DNA of 64,000 nt, taken from NCBI RefSeq assembly GCF_001641265.1, contig NW_020167520.1, positions 620,001 through 684,000 of the forward strand, given 5' to 3'. The notes below the pieces were generated by a model. It had not been told where the DNA came from and made no database searches. It was given only the letters and a program-made list of their open reading frames with translations. This stretch comes from Pseudogymnoascus destructans. Its lineage: Eukaryota; Ascomycota; Leotiomycetes; Thelebolales; Thelebolaceae. The translations under genes were made by a program, and so were the position numbers. Shown piece by piece: positions 33,099 to 44,501 of this stretch; within the stretch, counting starts at the first letter, position 1, and each line of letters opens with the position of its first letter.

Positions 33099-33769
33099 TC
33101 AATGGCCCTCGTAGCTCGTGGTGTACCGCCCTATCGCCAAGCTACCTAGGAAAACGCCGGCGAGGACGGAGAGGAAATATCCCACGTTCATCGTCATAAC
33201 CGCCAACATTCTGTGATCCGTTAGCATCAACCCACAATCAGGAGTAGGAGTGTCACATACAGCAAGTATCCCATGCCGGCAATAACCGTATCTACCACCG
33301 CCCTCAACGGATCAACGCTAACTCTCCACGGACTTGTCATCTCCCCCTTCCGCTGCACGACCACCACCTCCTCTTCCACCCCATTCTCACTAAGCACCAC
33401 AGCCTTCGCATCCTTATGCAGCGCAACCCTCTCCCTCAGACCCGGCTTCCCCGCAACAGCGACATAGCGGCGGTGCATCTCACAATCGAGCCAGCGCGCC
33501 TCCTGGCGTGCCTTGAGCGCCAACAGGACCCGGAAGAGGACCGCGAAAACGATGAGGAAGATGCAGGTCCCTGCGTAAGAGCCGGTGCCTGTGGGAGTCC
33601 AGGCAGTGCTGAAGAGGGGTGTAGAGGGGTTGTTTTGGAAGGTCATGACCATGGACATGCCGGAGGAGGAGCCGTGGGAGGAGCCGTGGGAGGAGCCGTG
33701 GGACATGTCCATGCCGGACATGTCGTCGCCGGAGGTGGGGGTGCTGGTAGCGAAGGGGTTGTCCGCCAT
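33099..33769 (-). CDS. Ctr-type copper transporter
   Basis: Two exons (33769-33261, 33210-33099; 50-nt intron) give 206 residues. The N-terminus is Met/His/Ser-rich (MSGMDMSHGSSHG...), with three near-identical GSSH units encoded by a 12-bp repeat, and would bind Cu(I) outside the cell or in the vacuole lumen. TM1 is about YAGTCIFLIVFAVLFRVLLA. TM2 contains the MxxxM filter, MLAVM. TM3 has the GxxxG-type packing GYFLSVLAGVFLG. The intron interrupts TM2 and must be removed to obtain the MxxxM motif. Family members form trimers that import Cu(I). The localisation (plasma membrane or vacuole) is not decided by the sequence. Confidence 0.92.
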
Positions 33770-34641
33770 TGTCGCTGATTTCCTGTGGGTTGAATTGGAA
33801 GATTCGGTCTATCGATTCCTGCTGCGACTTTGCTGCTTCGTCTGAGTTATTCAAACAACCATCCGATCCAGTAACCACCAGCTTTCCAAGAGTCCACCGT
33901 TCCTTATAAAGCCGCCGTGAGCAAGATTCGCTCCAAAACGTGCTCAACCTGTTTATGCAGGAAGGGGTGCAGAAAAGTCTAATAACCGTACGAGCAGAAT
34001 ATAATGAGAGAGAAGGAGAAAAGGAAAAGGTGAGACAATAAACCCGCTCCCCTGACCACAACCTACCTTCGTGGGACCGGCGGCCATGGCGCCGTCCCTT
34101 GGCTACGCTACCCTTACGTCTTCGTGCGCGGCGGTTGAGCCTGAAGGTGTATCTATCTCTCGCAAATGTGCTCACTTAGTAGCCAATGGGAGGAGAGGGA
34201 TTGATTGGATGGGCGAGGCGTGCCTCAGGGCGGGATTTTGGCCGCGGGTGCGCGCCAAGTGGGAGCCGCAGGGCTTGGCGCGAGTAGCGGCGTAGCGGAA
34301 GCAGAGAAGGCTTATATCAAAAGCACCGGAATCTTATAATTGATACGAAAGGAGCGATTGGTATGAAGGTTACCATGAATAAGGAAAGGGCGAGTGACAC
34401 AGTTAGAAGTCTCAACATTTTAATTAGAAGTCTCGTTGGGGCAGCAGGTGAGGCAAGTATGTATAACTATCATTCTTGATCATAGGATATATTTCAAACT
34501 ATTTTAAATAATTCCCAAGAGCACATCATCTCCATCTCCTATCAAGACTGTTCCTACAGATATCATCGCTGGAAAGCAGGTCATAAACAAATACAGACGC
34601 GCCCGATAGTCCCCACGCGTCATCACGATGCGGGTAACAAT
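33770..34641. other. Intergenic, 5' side of Ctr and 3' side of malate synthase
   Basis: A long minus-strand open frame overlapping the Ctr start (34175-33480) is out of frame with the transporter and has no recognisable domain. Nothing else is seen. Confidence 0.5.
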
Positions 34642-36329
34642 CTACAACTTGGAAGCTGGCGATCCCGTGCCCACGCTGGTGATCTCGTTGTAGAGCAACG
34701 AGGTCAAGAAGTCGGCGTAGTCCTCACCAGTGACCTGGCCAGCGAAGTACTGTGCCGCGAGGTGGTACTTGTTGCCCTTCTGTGCCTTGGAGGCCAGCTC
34801 CTCGGTCTGCTCCTTGAGAAGCTTGAGCGCGTACGCCTTGTCAACCTTCTTGCCATCAGCGGTGGAGACACCGTGGCGAACCCACTGCCAAAGCTGACTG
34901 CGGCTGACCTCAGCGGTAGCGGCATCCTCCATCAGGTAGTTGATAGGGATACAGCCAACGCCGCGGAGCCATCCCTCCATGTATCCGAGACCGATGTTCA
35001 GGTTCTTGCGGATACCTCCCTCGGTGATTTGGCCGGGGACGTTCATGTTGAGCAAGTCGTTGGCGGTGATCTTGACATCCTCGCGGCGGACGAAGTACTG
35101 GTTAGGTGTGGGCATGTGCTTGTTGAAGACCTCGGATGCGATGGATGCGAGGGCTGGGTGAGCAACCCAGGTTCCGTCGTGGCCGGCCTTGACCTCGCGG
35201 AGCTTGTCGGCGTAGACACCCTCCATGGCTTTGTCGTTGGCGGCCTTGTCGTCCTTGATGGGGATCTGGGCGGCCATTCCTCCCATGGCGGCGACCTGGC
35301 GCTTGTGGCAGGTCTGGATGAGGAGCTTGACGTAGGCGTCCATGAATGGGACAGTCATTGTGACGGCCGAACGGTCTGGGAGGATGAAGTTGGGGTTCTG
35401 GCGGAACTTCTTGATCACACTGAAGATGTAATCCCAACGTCCGCAGTTAAGTCCGGAGCTGTGATCCCTCAACTCGAAGATGATCTCGTCCATCTCGAAG
35501 GCGGCCAGGATGGTCTCGATAAGGACGGTACCACGGATGGTGCCTCTTGCCATGCCGATCTTGTCTTGGGCAAGATTGAAGACGTCGTTCCACAGACGGG
35601 CCTCGAGGTGAGACTCCATCTTTGGGAGGTAGAAGTATGGTCCATGGCCACGCTTGACGAGCTCCTTGGCGTTGTGGAAGAAGTAAAGACCGAAGTCGAA
35701 GAGCGATCCCGAGATCGGCTCGCCGTCAACGGTGAAGTGCTTCTCCTCCAGGTGCCATCCTCTCGGCCTGACAATCAGAGTTGGCAGGGCGCGGTCTGTG
35801 CGGAGCTTGTACTCCTTTCCGCCGAGCTTGAAGTCCACCTGTCTGCGGATGGCATCGTAGAGGTTAACCTGGCCACCGATCATGTTGGCCCAGGTTGGGG
35901 CGCTGGAATCTGAGAACAAAGCATGTCAGTCTCGCAACTTGGAATTGGGAATATCTGGGACCACATACCTTCCAAATCGGCCATATAAGTCCAGACATTC
36001 GAGTTTAAGGCGTTGATGATCATTTTCCTGTCAGTTGGGCCAGTGATCTCGACTCTGCGGTCAGCCAACCCTGGTGCTGGTACTGCTGCCCTCCACGTCG
36101 CATCGTCTCTGATGTGCTTGGTCTCTGGGAGGAAATCTGGGAGGGCGCCTCTGTCAAGCTCTGCTTGCCTGATCACACGGCGGTGGAGAAGCTCTTTCCT
36201 CCTTGGGTCGAAGGATCTGTGGAGGAGGGCAAGGAAAGCGATAGCATCCTTGGTGAGAATCTTCTTGTAGGACTCGTTGATGGCGCCAGTGATGTTGACA
36301 CCCTGGATGATAGAATCAATGCTAGCCAT
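34642..36329 (-). CDS. acuE: Malate synthase, peroxisomal
   Basis: Two exons (36329-35969, 35909-34642; 59-nt intron) encode 542 residues, the usual fungal length. It condenses glyoxylate and acetyl-CoA to malate in the glyoxylate cycle, allowing growth on acetate or fatty acids. The signature RDHSSGLNCGRWDYIF near residue 270 matches the malate synthase pattern. ARGTIRGT supplies an active-site Arg, and GCIPINYLMEDAATAE lies in the conserved C-terminal region. The last three residues are SKL, a canonical PTS1 peroxisomal signal. Codon use is strongly C/G-ending, which fits high expression. No isocitrate lyase gene is nearby. Confidence 0.97.
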
Positions 36330-37260
36330 CTTTGCGAAAATATCTGTATAGATTTGCGGTGATGAAGTTTATGGTATACCTGGGCGGGGAAGGGCAAGAT
36401 ATATGAGGGGAAACTCGATGCATATATGGGGAGAGTGACTTGGAGAACGGGTGAGGAAGTCCGCGAGCCTCCGGTACCAAAATGGTGACGATTTTGACAT
36501 TACTGCTATTTGAGTGGCTACAGTGGTACAAAAGAGGTAACGGCTACTTGATATTCGGCATCTTTTGAAAATCTACAGTATACACCACTCATGTCCGCCC
36601 ATGTCTCCGAGCGTAGACGGAGGGGCCCAGGTCTTTGCAGACATCGGATTCGCTTGTGATAGTGTGGGGAAGCTCAATTGGAGGCGGCTTCGGCTTGCAA
36701 CTTTGCAATCATCACAGTTGGAGTCCTGCGCTACGTCATAAGATAGCTGATAACTACCCATGCATGCATCAGTTCTACGTAGAAGCCGATCTGCAATACA
36801 CCATTTCTGATAGAATCGTGAGTTTCTCCAGGCGCAACAATGAACGATATGTTGAAGATTCTGTATATCTACAATTTAGATACACCTGCCCTTGTCCCTT
36901 GAATGACGATAGGATCGTTATCGGCCGGGATCCGTACCTCGGCACCCTCCAACCTTATCGTAAGACCGATTTTCTCCGATGCCAACCTATCCCAGACCCC
37001 GTGATATACCGAGGCATAATTGTTAGTCACATCATGTGATGCAAGTCATGTGTATACATGGTGACTAATTAATGAGTAATCATGAAATACAGTCATGTGA
37101 CTTAACGGGGTTTGAAATTTGGAAACCCTATCAACCGAACCAAGAAGGAGCGTTAAGCGAGAGGCGAGCAGAGAGAGTCACTGGAACCTCGACGACGACA
37201 ACTTTCCATCGCAACGCCATCAACAGTCGATCTCATCCACGAAATCGATAAACCGCCATC
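36330..37260. other. Divergent promoter region of malate synthase and eS30
   Basis: The two genes diverge here. A 134-codon ORF at 36635-37039 has no recognisable features and is probably chance. Confidence 0.5.
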
Positions 37261-37715
37261 ATGGGAAAAGTCCACGGATCCCTCGCACGTGCCGGAAAGG
37301 TCAAGTCTCAGACACCAAAGGTACGATGATCTCTGAAACTGCGTTGCTTTGGAGGATGGAAAGAGGGTTGGGAGGAGCGAAAAGCTCGCTCGAAGGGCTC
37401 AATCGACGACGAGTTTTCTGTGACAACGGGAAACGTCAGCGATTTGAGCGCGACGACTTTGGGAGCTTCGACGATATTATGGATGGACTACGACGCGAAT
37501 ATTCGAACCGGACGCTGATATTCTACGATAGGTCGAGCCGCAAGAGAAGAAGAAGACCCCTAAGGGCCGCGCCAAGAAGCGCATTCAGTACACCCGCCGT
37601 TTCGTCAACGTCACCCTCACCGGAGGAAAGAGGAAGGTTTGTCAAACCTCTGTCCTTGAGACCACGAACCCAAATACTGACCTACGCGCAGATGAACCCC
37701 AACCCAACTGCCTAA
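37261..37715 (+). CDS. rps30: 40S ribosomal protein eS30
   Basis: Three exons (37261-37320, 37532-37636, 37692-37715) encode 62 residues: MGKVHGSLARAGKVKSQTPK, the basic KGRAKKRIQYTRRFVNV stretch, and the C-terminus KMNPNPTA. This is the stand-alone fungal form without the ubiquitin-like FUBI leader of animals. Intron 1 is 211 nt and falls right after the 20th codon; intron 2 is 55 nt. The last exon codes only seven residues plus stop. The protein belongs to the small-subunit body near the mRNA entry. The match is essentially complete along its length. Confidence 0.97.
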
Positions 37716-38449
37716 ACGACCAGCCATGGACGGGACGGGATAGCTGGGAAAGTCTTGCACACGGAAATTGTGGAGGATGTGCCCGGATCAGATGGACGGT
37801 GGTTTTAGGAGTGGAGTTTTGTCTCTCCTGGATGGCGCCGATTGTCTGTGGAGGATGGGACGCATACCATAGGCGCATTTGTACATCGGACGAATCGTTC
37901 TTGCTTCTGCTTGACAATGACATTGAGCTCCCTCCATTTTTCGGGTTTCTAATTTACACTGGAGACCGTGATGAAATCATGTGCGATGAGTAACCTACGA
38001 TAACCAGTTACGTTTTGAGGCTATCTTCTTTCATTTCTATGATACTGGACTTTCAGGCCCTAAGAGCCAATGTATGGCTTTCAATATGTAGTGTATACCT
38101 GGGGCAGGCACGCCCATCACCTCCCCATTCCGTAGTTCCAGCGTTGGCTGTCATGCCAGCCAAACCAACGTCCCCTTTACAATCCAGTGGCTGAGCCAGT
38201 TGGGTGGCTTTGAGCAGTACCTTTGTGGCACACTCTTTTGTCAGCCTGGCACTAATCTTCTACACAGCTGACTGAGAATGCTGACTGGCTTCCATCAGTC
38301 TTCGCCGTAAGACTCATACGATGACTCCTTCGGGCAACCTTGCGGGGGTCAACCTCCGTGGGGATCTCATAGCTGGCGCGGCCGATAATCGGGCAGTAAT
38401 CATATTTCCCGGGTTTGATTCAGTATCAAACGCCACCCTTGGCATACTT
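37716..38449. other. Convergent 3' flanks of eS30 and Rpr2
   Basis: Nothing recognised. A short minus-strand ORF overlaps the end of Rpr2 but is a shadow frame. Confidence 0.5.
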
Positions 38450-38974
38450 TCAACCGACTTGAGTCGTAGCTTTAGACACCCGGTTCGGTCGCCGCGGTTG
38501 CCTCTCCGCATTGACGGGGAATCGCTTCTTGCAGCCACAGTTGCCGCACGTCCGTACCAGCACATCGGCCCAGGGCTTCCTTCCATTCTTGCTCTTGTTT
38601 TCGATCTTTGTCACGCAGGTTGAGCCGTCTTGTAACAGTGCGTCACAGCGTTTGCATATCGTGTGTTTCATGCCTGGAGATAGGCGGATCTGCATTTTCA
38701 TCGAGACAGTGCGGAGGTCTGAAAGTAGCACTCTCGTGAGAAATTGAGAAGAGGCTGGCTGGGGCTCAGCCGGTACTTGGTTGTGACCGCTTTCATCGCC
38801 GGCATTTTGTAGGTGGGGTTGAGAGGGAACTGGTGGAGGGGTAGGAATAGCTGGAGCTGTGGAAGTTTTCTCCTGGGCTGATAGATAGGTCGCCGCCTGG
38901 TATAAATAAGACAACCTGCTATGCAAAGCCTTGTGAGGCACGTTGGCACCCTTTGCCTGCTTTGCTTTGGCCAT
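38450..38974 (-). CDS. rpr2: RNase P protein subunit, Rpr2/Rpp21/Snm1 family
   Basis: A single exon of 174 residues. The start MAKAKQAKG (38974) was preferred to the ATG 11 codons upstream because it leads directly into the conserved N-terminal helix (HSRLSYLYQAATYL). A Pro/Ser-rich linker follows, then the core LRTVSMKMQIRLSPG...CKRC and CGNCGCKKRFP, two CxxC pairs that form the family's zinc site. The family processes tRNA 5' ends in nuclear RNase P (Rpr2), or acts in RNase MRP (Snm1). The paralogue choice is inferred from overall similarity. Confidence 0.88.
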   Translation of the reverse strand: MAKAKQAKGANVPHKALHSRLSYLYQAATYLSAQEKTSTAPAIPTPPPVPSQPHLQNAGDESGHNQVPAEPQPASSQFLTRVLLSDLRTVSMKMQIRLSPGMKHTICKRCDALLQDGSTCVTKIENKSKNGRKPWADVLVRTCGNCGCKKRFPVNAERQPRRPNRVSKATTQVG

Positions 38975-39355
38975 GATATGTCTCCAATCATATAAGAGAA
39001 TCTCCAAAGTTCCCTCATTGATATAAATTACAACGTGCCAAGTTGAGCCGCATCCGAGCTAGCTGTGCCTGGCTTAGCGCGTTAGCGCACAATTCGAATC
39101 GGTTTGCCTGTCAGAACATGTCCTCTGGCAACATCAATAACAACCTCACCTGAATTCATTCTATCGAATTCGAACCTCGACCACTTTATAGATCGGTACC
39201 ATCGACATCAATTTCGCGTCATAGAACATACATCACCCATAACTGGCATAGCAGTTTCGCATACCGCTTTGTTCCAAGACCTTCCATAGAGGTCGCGAGT
39301 GACATCGAAACCAACTTTGCCACACCTTCAACTCCGATCATAACCAGCACACATC
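38975..39355. other. Divergent promoter region of Rpr2 and SUB2
   Basis: A short region with no recognisable RNA or protein gene. Confidence 0.5.
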
Positions 39356-41331
39356 ATGTCTACCGAAGAAGATCTCATCGATTACTCCGATGATGAGCTT
39401 GAGACAAAGACCACAGCGCCAGCTGCTGGTGCAGGAAATGGAGAGGCCAAGGAGGGCGATCTGACCGTATCTGGAGGTAACCCTGACAAGAAGGGATCAT
39501 ACGTCGGCATCCACGCGACCGGTTTCCGCGACTTCCTGCTGAAGCCAGAGCTTCTCCGGGCCATCACTGATTGCGGTTTCGAGCATCCATCGGAGGGTTA
39601 GTTTTTCACCCCTAAGCTTCGTCGTTACCCTTCTTGAACCGTCCGTCCGTCCATCTCGCAAGCAAAAAGAACAACCAAATCACGCTGGAGGAGCGTCCAA
39701 CAACACGAGTGATCCTGGATGTCTCTGCCAATGGCCTATCTCAAATTCTTGAGAATCTTTCCGAGGTTTTCTCGAAAGAAAACTTGGGGGTTGCATGAGC
39801 AACGTGCGGATGGAGAGTGTCGTGGTGGGAGATATAAAACTGGCATCACGAAGAGACTCCAGGATCGACTTGCTTGCGAATTTATGACTTCCAAGGGATA
39901 TTTATATTTGAGCGAAATCTCAGGATATCATATATCCCGACTATGGCATGAACAGATCGAGCCCCGATGAGGCCGTCGCGAACGTTAAGCTTTGTCTATT
40001 TGGTGATGCTGCGATGATGGACGGACGCTGCGATCGTACACATCCTACTCAATTTGAGAAAACTATATCTGACTCGGCCCGCTTTATTCTACAGTCCAGC
40101 AAGTGTGTATTCCTCAGGCAATTCTCGGAACCGACGTTCTCTGCCAGGCCAAATCCGGTCTTGGTAAGACTGCCGTCTTTGTCCTGACCACCCTTCAACA
40201 AGTTGAGCCGGTGTCCGGAGAGTGCTCCGTTCTCGTTATGTGCCACACTCGCGAGTTGGCCTACCAGATCAAGAACGAATACGCCAGATTCAGCAAGTAT
40301 ATGCCAGAGGTCAAGACCGCTGTCTTCTACGGTGGAACCCCGATCCAGAAGGATGCCGAGATCCTGAAGAACAAGGACACCCACCCGCACATCATCGTCG
40401 CCACCCCCGGTCGTTTGAATGCCTTAGTCCGTGACAAGCACCTCCGCCTCGGAAGCGTCAAGGTCTTCGTCCTCGATGAGTGTGACAAGATGCTCGATCA
40501 GATTGGTATGGTATATTTCCGCACATAAGGTCAGAAGGTACTGACTCCCATTCCAGACATGCGCCGCGACGTCCAGGAGATCTTCCGCGCCACGCCAACC
40601 CAGAAGCAAGTCATGATGTTCAGCGCCACCCTGTCCCAGGAAGTCCGCCCGATCTGCAAGAAGTTCATGCAGAACCCTCTTGAGATTTACGTTGATGACG
40701 ACACCAAGCTTACCCTGCACGGCCTTCAGCAGTACTACATCAAGCTTGATGAGAAGGAGAAGAACCGCAAGCTCAATGAGCTTCTTGACGATATGCAGTT
40801 TAACCAGGTCATCATCTTTGTCAAGAGCACCCTGCGCGCCACTGAGCTCGACAAGCTCCTCCGCGAGTGTAACTTCCCGTCTATCGCAGTTCACTCTGGT
40901 GTTAGCCAAGAAGAGCGGTTTGTACTTTCTAGCCCGTTTATCCTTTATGCATCTAACAATACCCTAGTATCAAGCGCTACACGGAGTTCAAGGAGTTCAA
41001 CAAGCGTATCTGTGTCGCTACCGACGTCTTCGGACGTGGTATTGATATCGAGCGTATCAACCTTGCCATCAACTACGATCTACCCGGTGACGCCGACTCC
41101 TACCTCCATCGTGTCGGTCGTGCTGGTCGTTTCGGATCCAAGGGTGTCTCTATCTCCTTCGTGAGCAGCGAGCCCGACCAGCAGGTCCTGAAGGATATTG
41201 AGAAGCGCTTCGAGGTTGCACTTCCGTAAGTTGCACCCTCCTAGTGAAATTTATATGTGAACGAAATTCTAACCCCTTACAGTGAGTTCCCAGAGGGCGG
41301 TATCGATGCCAGCACCTACATGGCGAGTTAG
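39356..41331 (+). CDS. sub2: ATP-dependent RNA helicase SUB2 (UAP56), DECD-box
   Basis: Five exons (39356-39596, 40095-40505, 40557-40917, 40968-41225, 41283-41331) encode 439 residues. Motifs in order: the Q-motif region (FRDFLLKPELLRAI...EHPSEVQQ), Walker A AKSGLGKT, ATPGRL, DECD (VLDECDKM), SAT, VFGRGIDIERI and HRVGRAGRFG. The DECD variant of the DEAD box identifies SUB2/UAP56, which acts in spliceosome assembly and in TREX-coupled mRNA export. Intron 1 is 498 nt, about ten times longer than the others (50-57 nt). It separates the N-terminal regulatory part from the helicase core. The final exon codes only about 16 residues. Confidence 0.97.
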
Positions 41332-42395
41332 ATGCACAACCCCGCATTTTTCCCGTCGGGCCTCTCTCAACTCTTGCAAAGTCCCCTATCTCGCGCTCTC
41401 AGCACCTACCGCTTGAGCGCCAAAGGGATGGGTAGCCACGCAGTTTTAGGGGCCCTAGTTAGCCTAGTGACGGACCCGGAGTAGGAAGTTTTTACGCGCT
41501 GGCAACTTTTGTGTTTTTTTTATGGGACTACTACTGGATGGACTGGGCGAGGGGGTAAATTTCTTGTCTTGTCTTGTCTTGTGTCTTACCAAGATATTAA
41601 AAAAAAACTTGTGATTCTTTTTTTGAAAGCCGTGTTTGCCGGTGTCGTGAATAACGCGTGGTTTAAGTGATGTGATGACAGGAGGGCGCATCAATGCACC
41701 CAGTTCTCGTGTGGCTTGGCTGCGTTGAGTGATCTACGCCAGGTAAATCAAGTGAAGAATGGTCTGGAGAGAAAAGGAGTTTGGTGAGGGACGAAGTGAG
41801 GATACTTATAGGGCCATGATGAATGAGCATTGTCATCTTGAAATGAGGATTGGATTGAATATAGCGGTGATGAGGGTTTGATGATGAATAATAGTCCTGC
41901 TGTTCGGATATAAAGAATTTCCATGAGACCAAGGAGGTGAACAATGGAATAAGTAGCAACGAAGTCTTTATCTGTATTCGAGTGTTGTTGAACAACGAAT
42001 GGCTTTGAATGGCCTTATGTGCACTTGAGCCTCATAGAACAATGAATCCCTTTGTGCGTATTCGAGCCTCGACGAATGATGGCTTTGTGTGCATTCCATG
42101 CTTACCCCTGCCAAATCCATCCGCATCCGCATCCGCATCCGCATCACATCACACCCCCCAACCACCAAGCGAAGACAACCCCCCTCTTATAAACCAACTT
42201 AACCCCTCATTAGAATCACCTCTTAGCTTAGTACGAGGACTTAGGATTGCTAGACAATTAGGTGATTATACTAAGTAAGAATGGGTAGACTTTAAATTTA
42301 ACTAGATATAAGTAGATTTAACACTTTAATTAACATACTAACACTTGTACGATTAGAACCTATTGCCTTCTTATTCTTAACGAACATAAGAGCCA
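41332..42395. other. Intergenic, nothing recognised
   Basis: 3' flank of SUB2. There is a small CATCCG-type hexamer run near 42,118-42,145. No gene is supported. Confidence 0.5.
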
Positions 42396-42812
42396 TGTAA
42401 TGCTACTTCCTAAATGATAGGATGCATAGAGGTTTATTATGTAAAGGTTTAACTTAACAGAGGAGGCGGGGGATTAGACACAAAGGCTTTCTAAGTAACA
42501 CGTTATAGTATTGTAAAGAATACTATATTAAGTTGAGCACGAAGCTCCTATCTAAGAACTAACTATCTACTTATATAGTAGTGTTGTGCTAAATGGATCT
42601 TATACTAGATCATACTATTATCATAAGCCATCATGACTCTCCTCAATCCCCTATGATCCCATGACCTAGATCATCCTAGTTTATAGAAACTCTATGATCC
42701 TTTATAAGTCTCCTTAATCCTCATGATCCTATGTAACCTAGATCATCCTAGATTATGGAAACTCTATGATCCTTCCCCTAATGTTACGCTAATAGTAGGG
42801 CGAGCTGTAACA
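42396..42812 (+). mobile_element. Solo LTR of the LTR-like dispersed family, 417 bp
   Basis: Starts TGTAATGCTACTTCC, ends GCTGTAACA, and is flanked by the perfect 5-bp duplication AGCCA (42391-42395, 42813-42817). The first 190 or so bases match the members at 19701, 20752(-), 22610(-) and 59577. The duplication and TG...CA ends prove LTR-type integration. No internal retrotransposon region for this family is present in the window. Confidence 0.93.
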
Positions 42813-42944
42813 AGCCACCTCTTAGCTCAATTTCAACACTACTATATAGAACAGAAGATAATCACTCTCTATATGCTACCATACTCCTCGTACATCCTTT
42901 AGCCTCTTGATGTTAGCTGCTTTACAATAACACTGGTGCTTCAA

Positions 42945-43453
42945 TTGGTATGGGAAAGCAGATCGCGCTGGCGTTAGCTGAGAAGGGTCAAATTTATTTT
43001 ATTCTCTAGAACAGAAGTGAGCAGCCATGCCAATTTACCAAACTAACACTCTCACACAAAATAGTCTAAACTAGCGGACCTTTCGGAAAGTATCAAAAGC
43101 AAGTACTATGCTTCTGTGGACATTCAGGACTACGAAGGTGTCAAGGCGGGAGTAAAGAATGCAATCAAGGAGATGGGTGACATTGATATTTTAAAAACGT
43201 AAAATGTCGAACGCAATCTAAGTGATCAAACCTTCACTAACAGGCCGGTCTTGCGCTCGGAGCCCCAGCAGCCTTCCAAGACCTTTCAATTTCAGACATC
43301 TTACAGATGAACAACAGGAACATAAACGGGATGATGTTCATGACATACGCTGTACTTAACGACTCCTTTATGAAAAAGGCTGGCACCATCCTTAACATTT
43401 CCTCTAACACAGTTTTTGATCGAGAATGGAACGGAAGGCAAGAAGAGAATTGA
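42945..43453 (+). pseudogene. Short-chain dehydrogenase/reductase remnant
   Basis: A Rossmann start TGASIGMGKQIALALAEKG (near 42,950) is followed by an in-frame TAG. After a probable intron come KLADLSESIK, ASVDIQDYEGVKA and MGDIDIL. After a second intron come AGLALGAPAAFQ, NNRNINGMMFMT and GTILNISSN. The trace ends before the catalytic YxxxK motif. No start codon is preserved. It resembles a classical SDR truncated at both ends. Confidence 0.8.
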
Positions 43454-43690
43454 AGTAGTGCCTATAATAGGATGTAGCAAAGGTTCCTATGTTTTATACT
43501 CTTGACATGTCTATTAATATACTCTACTTTAAATATATAAATCTAATTGGCCTAAGTCGATTGTGGCATATGTAACCAAGGCCGCATCGTCCATCCATCC
43601 TTATACCTTCATGCTCCCTCACCCCCGCCAAATCTCCAAAGGCTCGATACATGCACAGTCCCATCCTATCCCAACAATTTTACACCGCAC

Positions 43691-44495
43691 ATGGAAACCA
43701 CACCAAGGCGGTCATTGAGGTTAAGAAACCTCGAGGCGAAACGAGCAGACGCAGAACTGCAACGCCCCCAAACATCCCAGGCGCGCCAACCCAGTAACCA
43801 CCATCCCCCTTCCACCAAACCAGCGTCAAAAACTACTAGACCTCCCCGCCGAGATTCGAGTCCTCATATTCTCCCACATAATCACCACAAAGCGCACCTT
43901 CCTAATCGGCAGATGCCAAGAAGAGCGCCGCCGCAAAACCGAAGGCAGTCCCCGCGACGCCACCGCCTACCCACAAAGCAACTTCAACGACCGCCGAAGC
44001 CGCCCCAAACAGCCCGCGCGTCTGCCGCAAGTTTCGCAAGGAGGCCCTGCCGTTGTGGATAGCGCGAACCGCTTCTTGTTGATCCACAACGAGTTCGAAG
44101 TAGACGACGCGGTCGCGAATCCGGTTAGGGGATTCGTTGCGTGGATTTCCCAGACTCCCCGGCGGCTGTTCGTTTTCATGGAGCACATTTCACTGTGTGG
44201 CTATGCAGCCTGGCCGAATCGGATTCTGATTACCCTCGATCTAAAGAATAAGCGGGTGGTTGAGATGAGGCATTATTCGATCTATGGCCACGAACTCCCG
44301 ATCTACCAACAGAGTTTCATCGATTCGACCGTGCAAGCTCTGGATAGTAAGGCGGATGAAGACGGGTTTGTGGCGCTCCAGGCTGTGCTGGTGGAGCAGG
44401 ATGGGATCTTCCGGATTTCAAAACAGCATGTGTCATCGCCGCCGGGAAGGTTGAAGAGGACGCCGCCGGCGGTTGGCTGGGAGTATGTTTGGTAG
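43691..44495 (+). pseudogene. F-box-like/2EXR-type hypothetical protein with apparent frameshift
   Basis: A basic N-terminus begins METTPRRSLRLRNLEAKR at 43691. The likely main body, KLLDLPAEIRVLIFSHII (F-box-like LP.EIR pattern) through to EYVW at 44495, is open in the +1 frame. The switch is needed near 43,825-43,840, and no normal-sized intron explains it. A second possible slip lies near 44,050, where RKFRKEALPLW appears in a third frame. This fold type is common in large families of unknown function in Leotiomycetes and related fungi. It may be a real gene with a sequencing error or a recent pseudogene. Confidence 0.5.
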
Positions 44496-44501
44496 ATAGG
44501 G

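Noticed and set aside
33480..34175. 231-codon minus-strand ORF overlapping the copper transporter
   Set aside because: A shadow frame rich in Arg/Leu/His from the Met/His repeat; the transporter frame carries all conserved residues.
34762..35913. 383-codon plus-strand ORF
   Set aside because: Antisense shadow of malate synthase exon 2 caused by C/G-ending codons.
40000..40090. Possible C/D snoRNA in SUB2 intron 1 (GTGATGC...CTGA)
   Set aside because: The C box deviates from RTGATGA and no flanking terminal stem was visible, so support is too weak.
30562..41331. A secondary-metabolite gene cluster around the P450
   Set aside because: The neighbours are housekeeping genes; no PKS, NRPS, terpene cyclase or pathway regulator is in the window.
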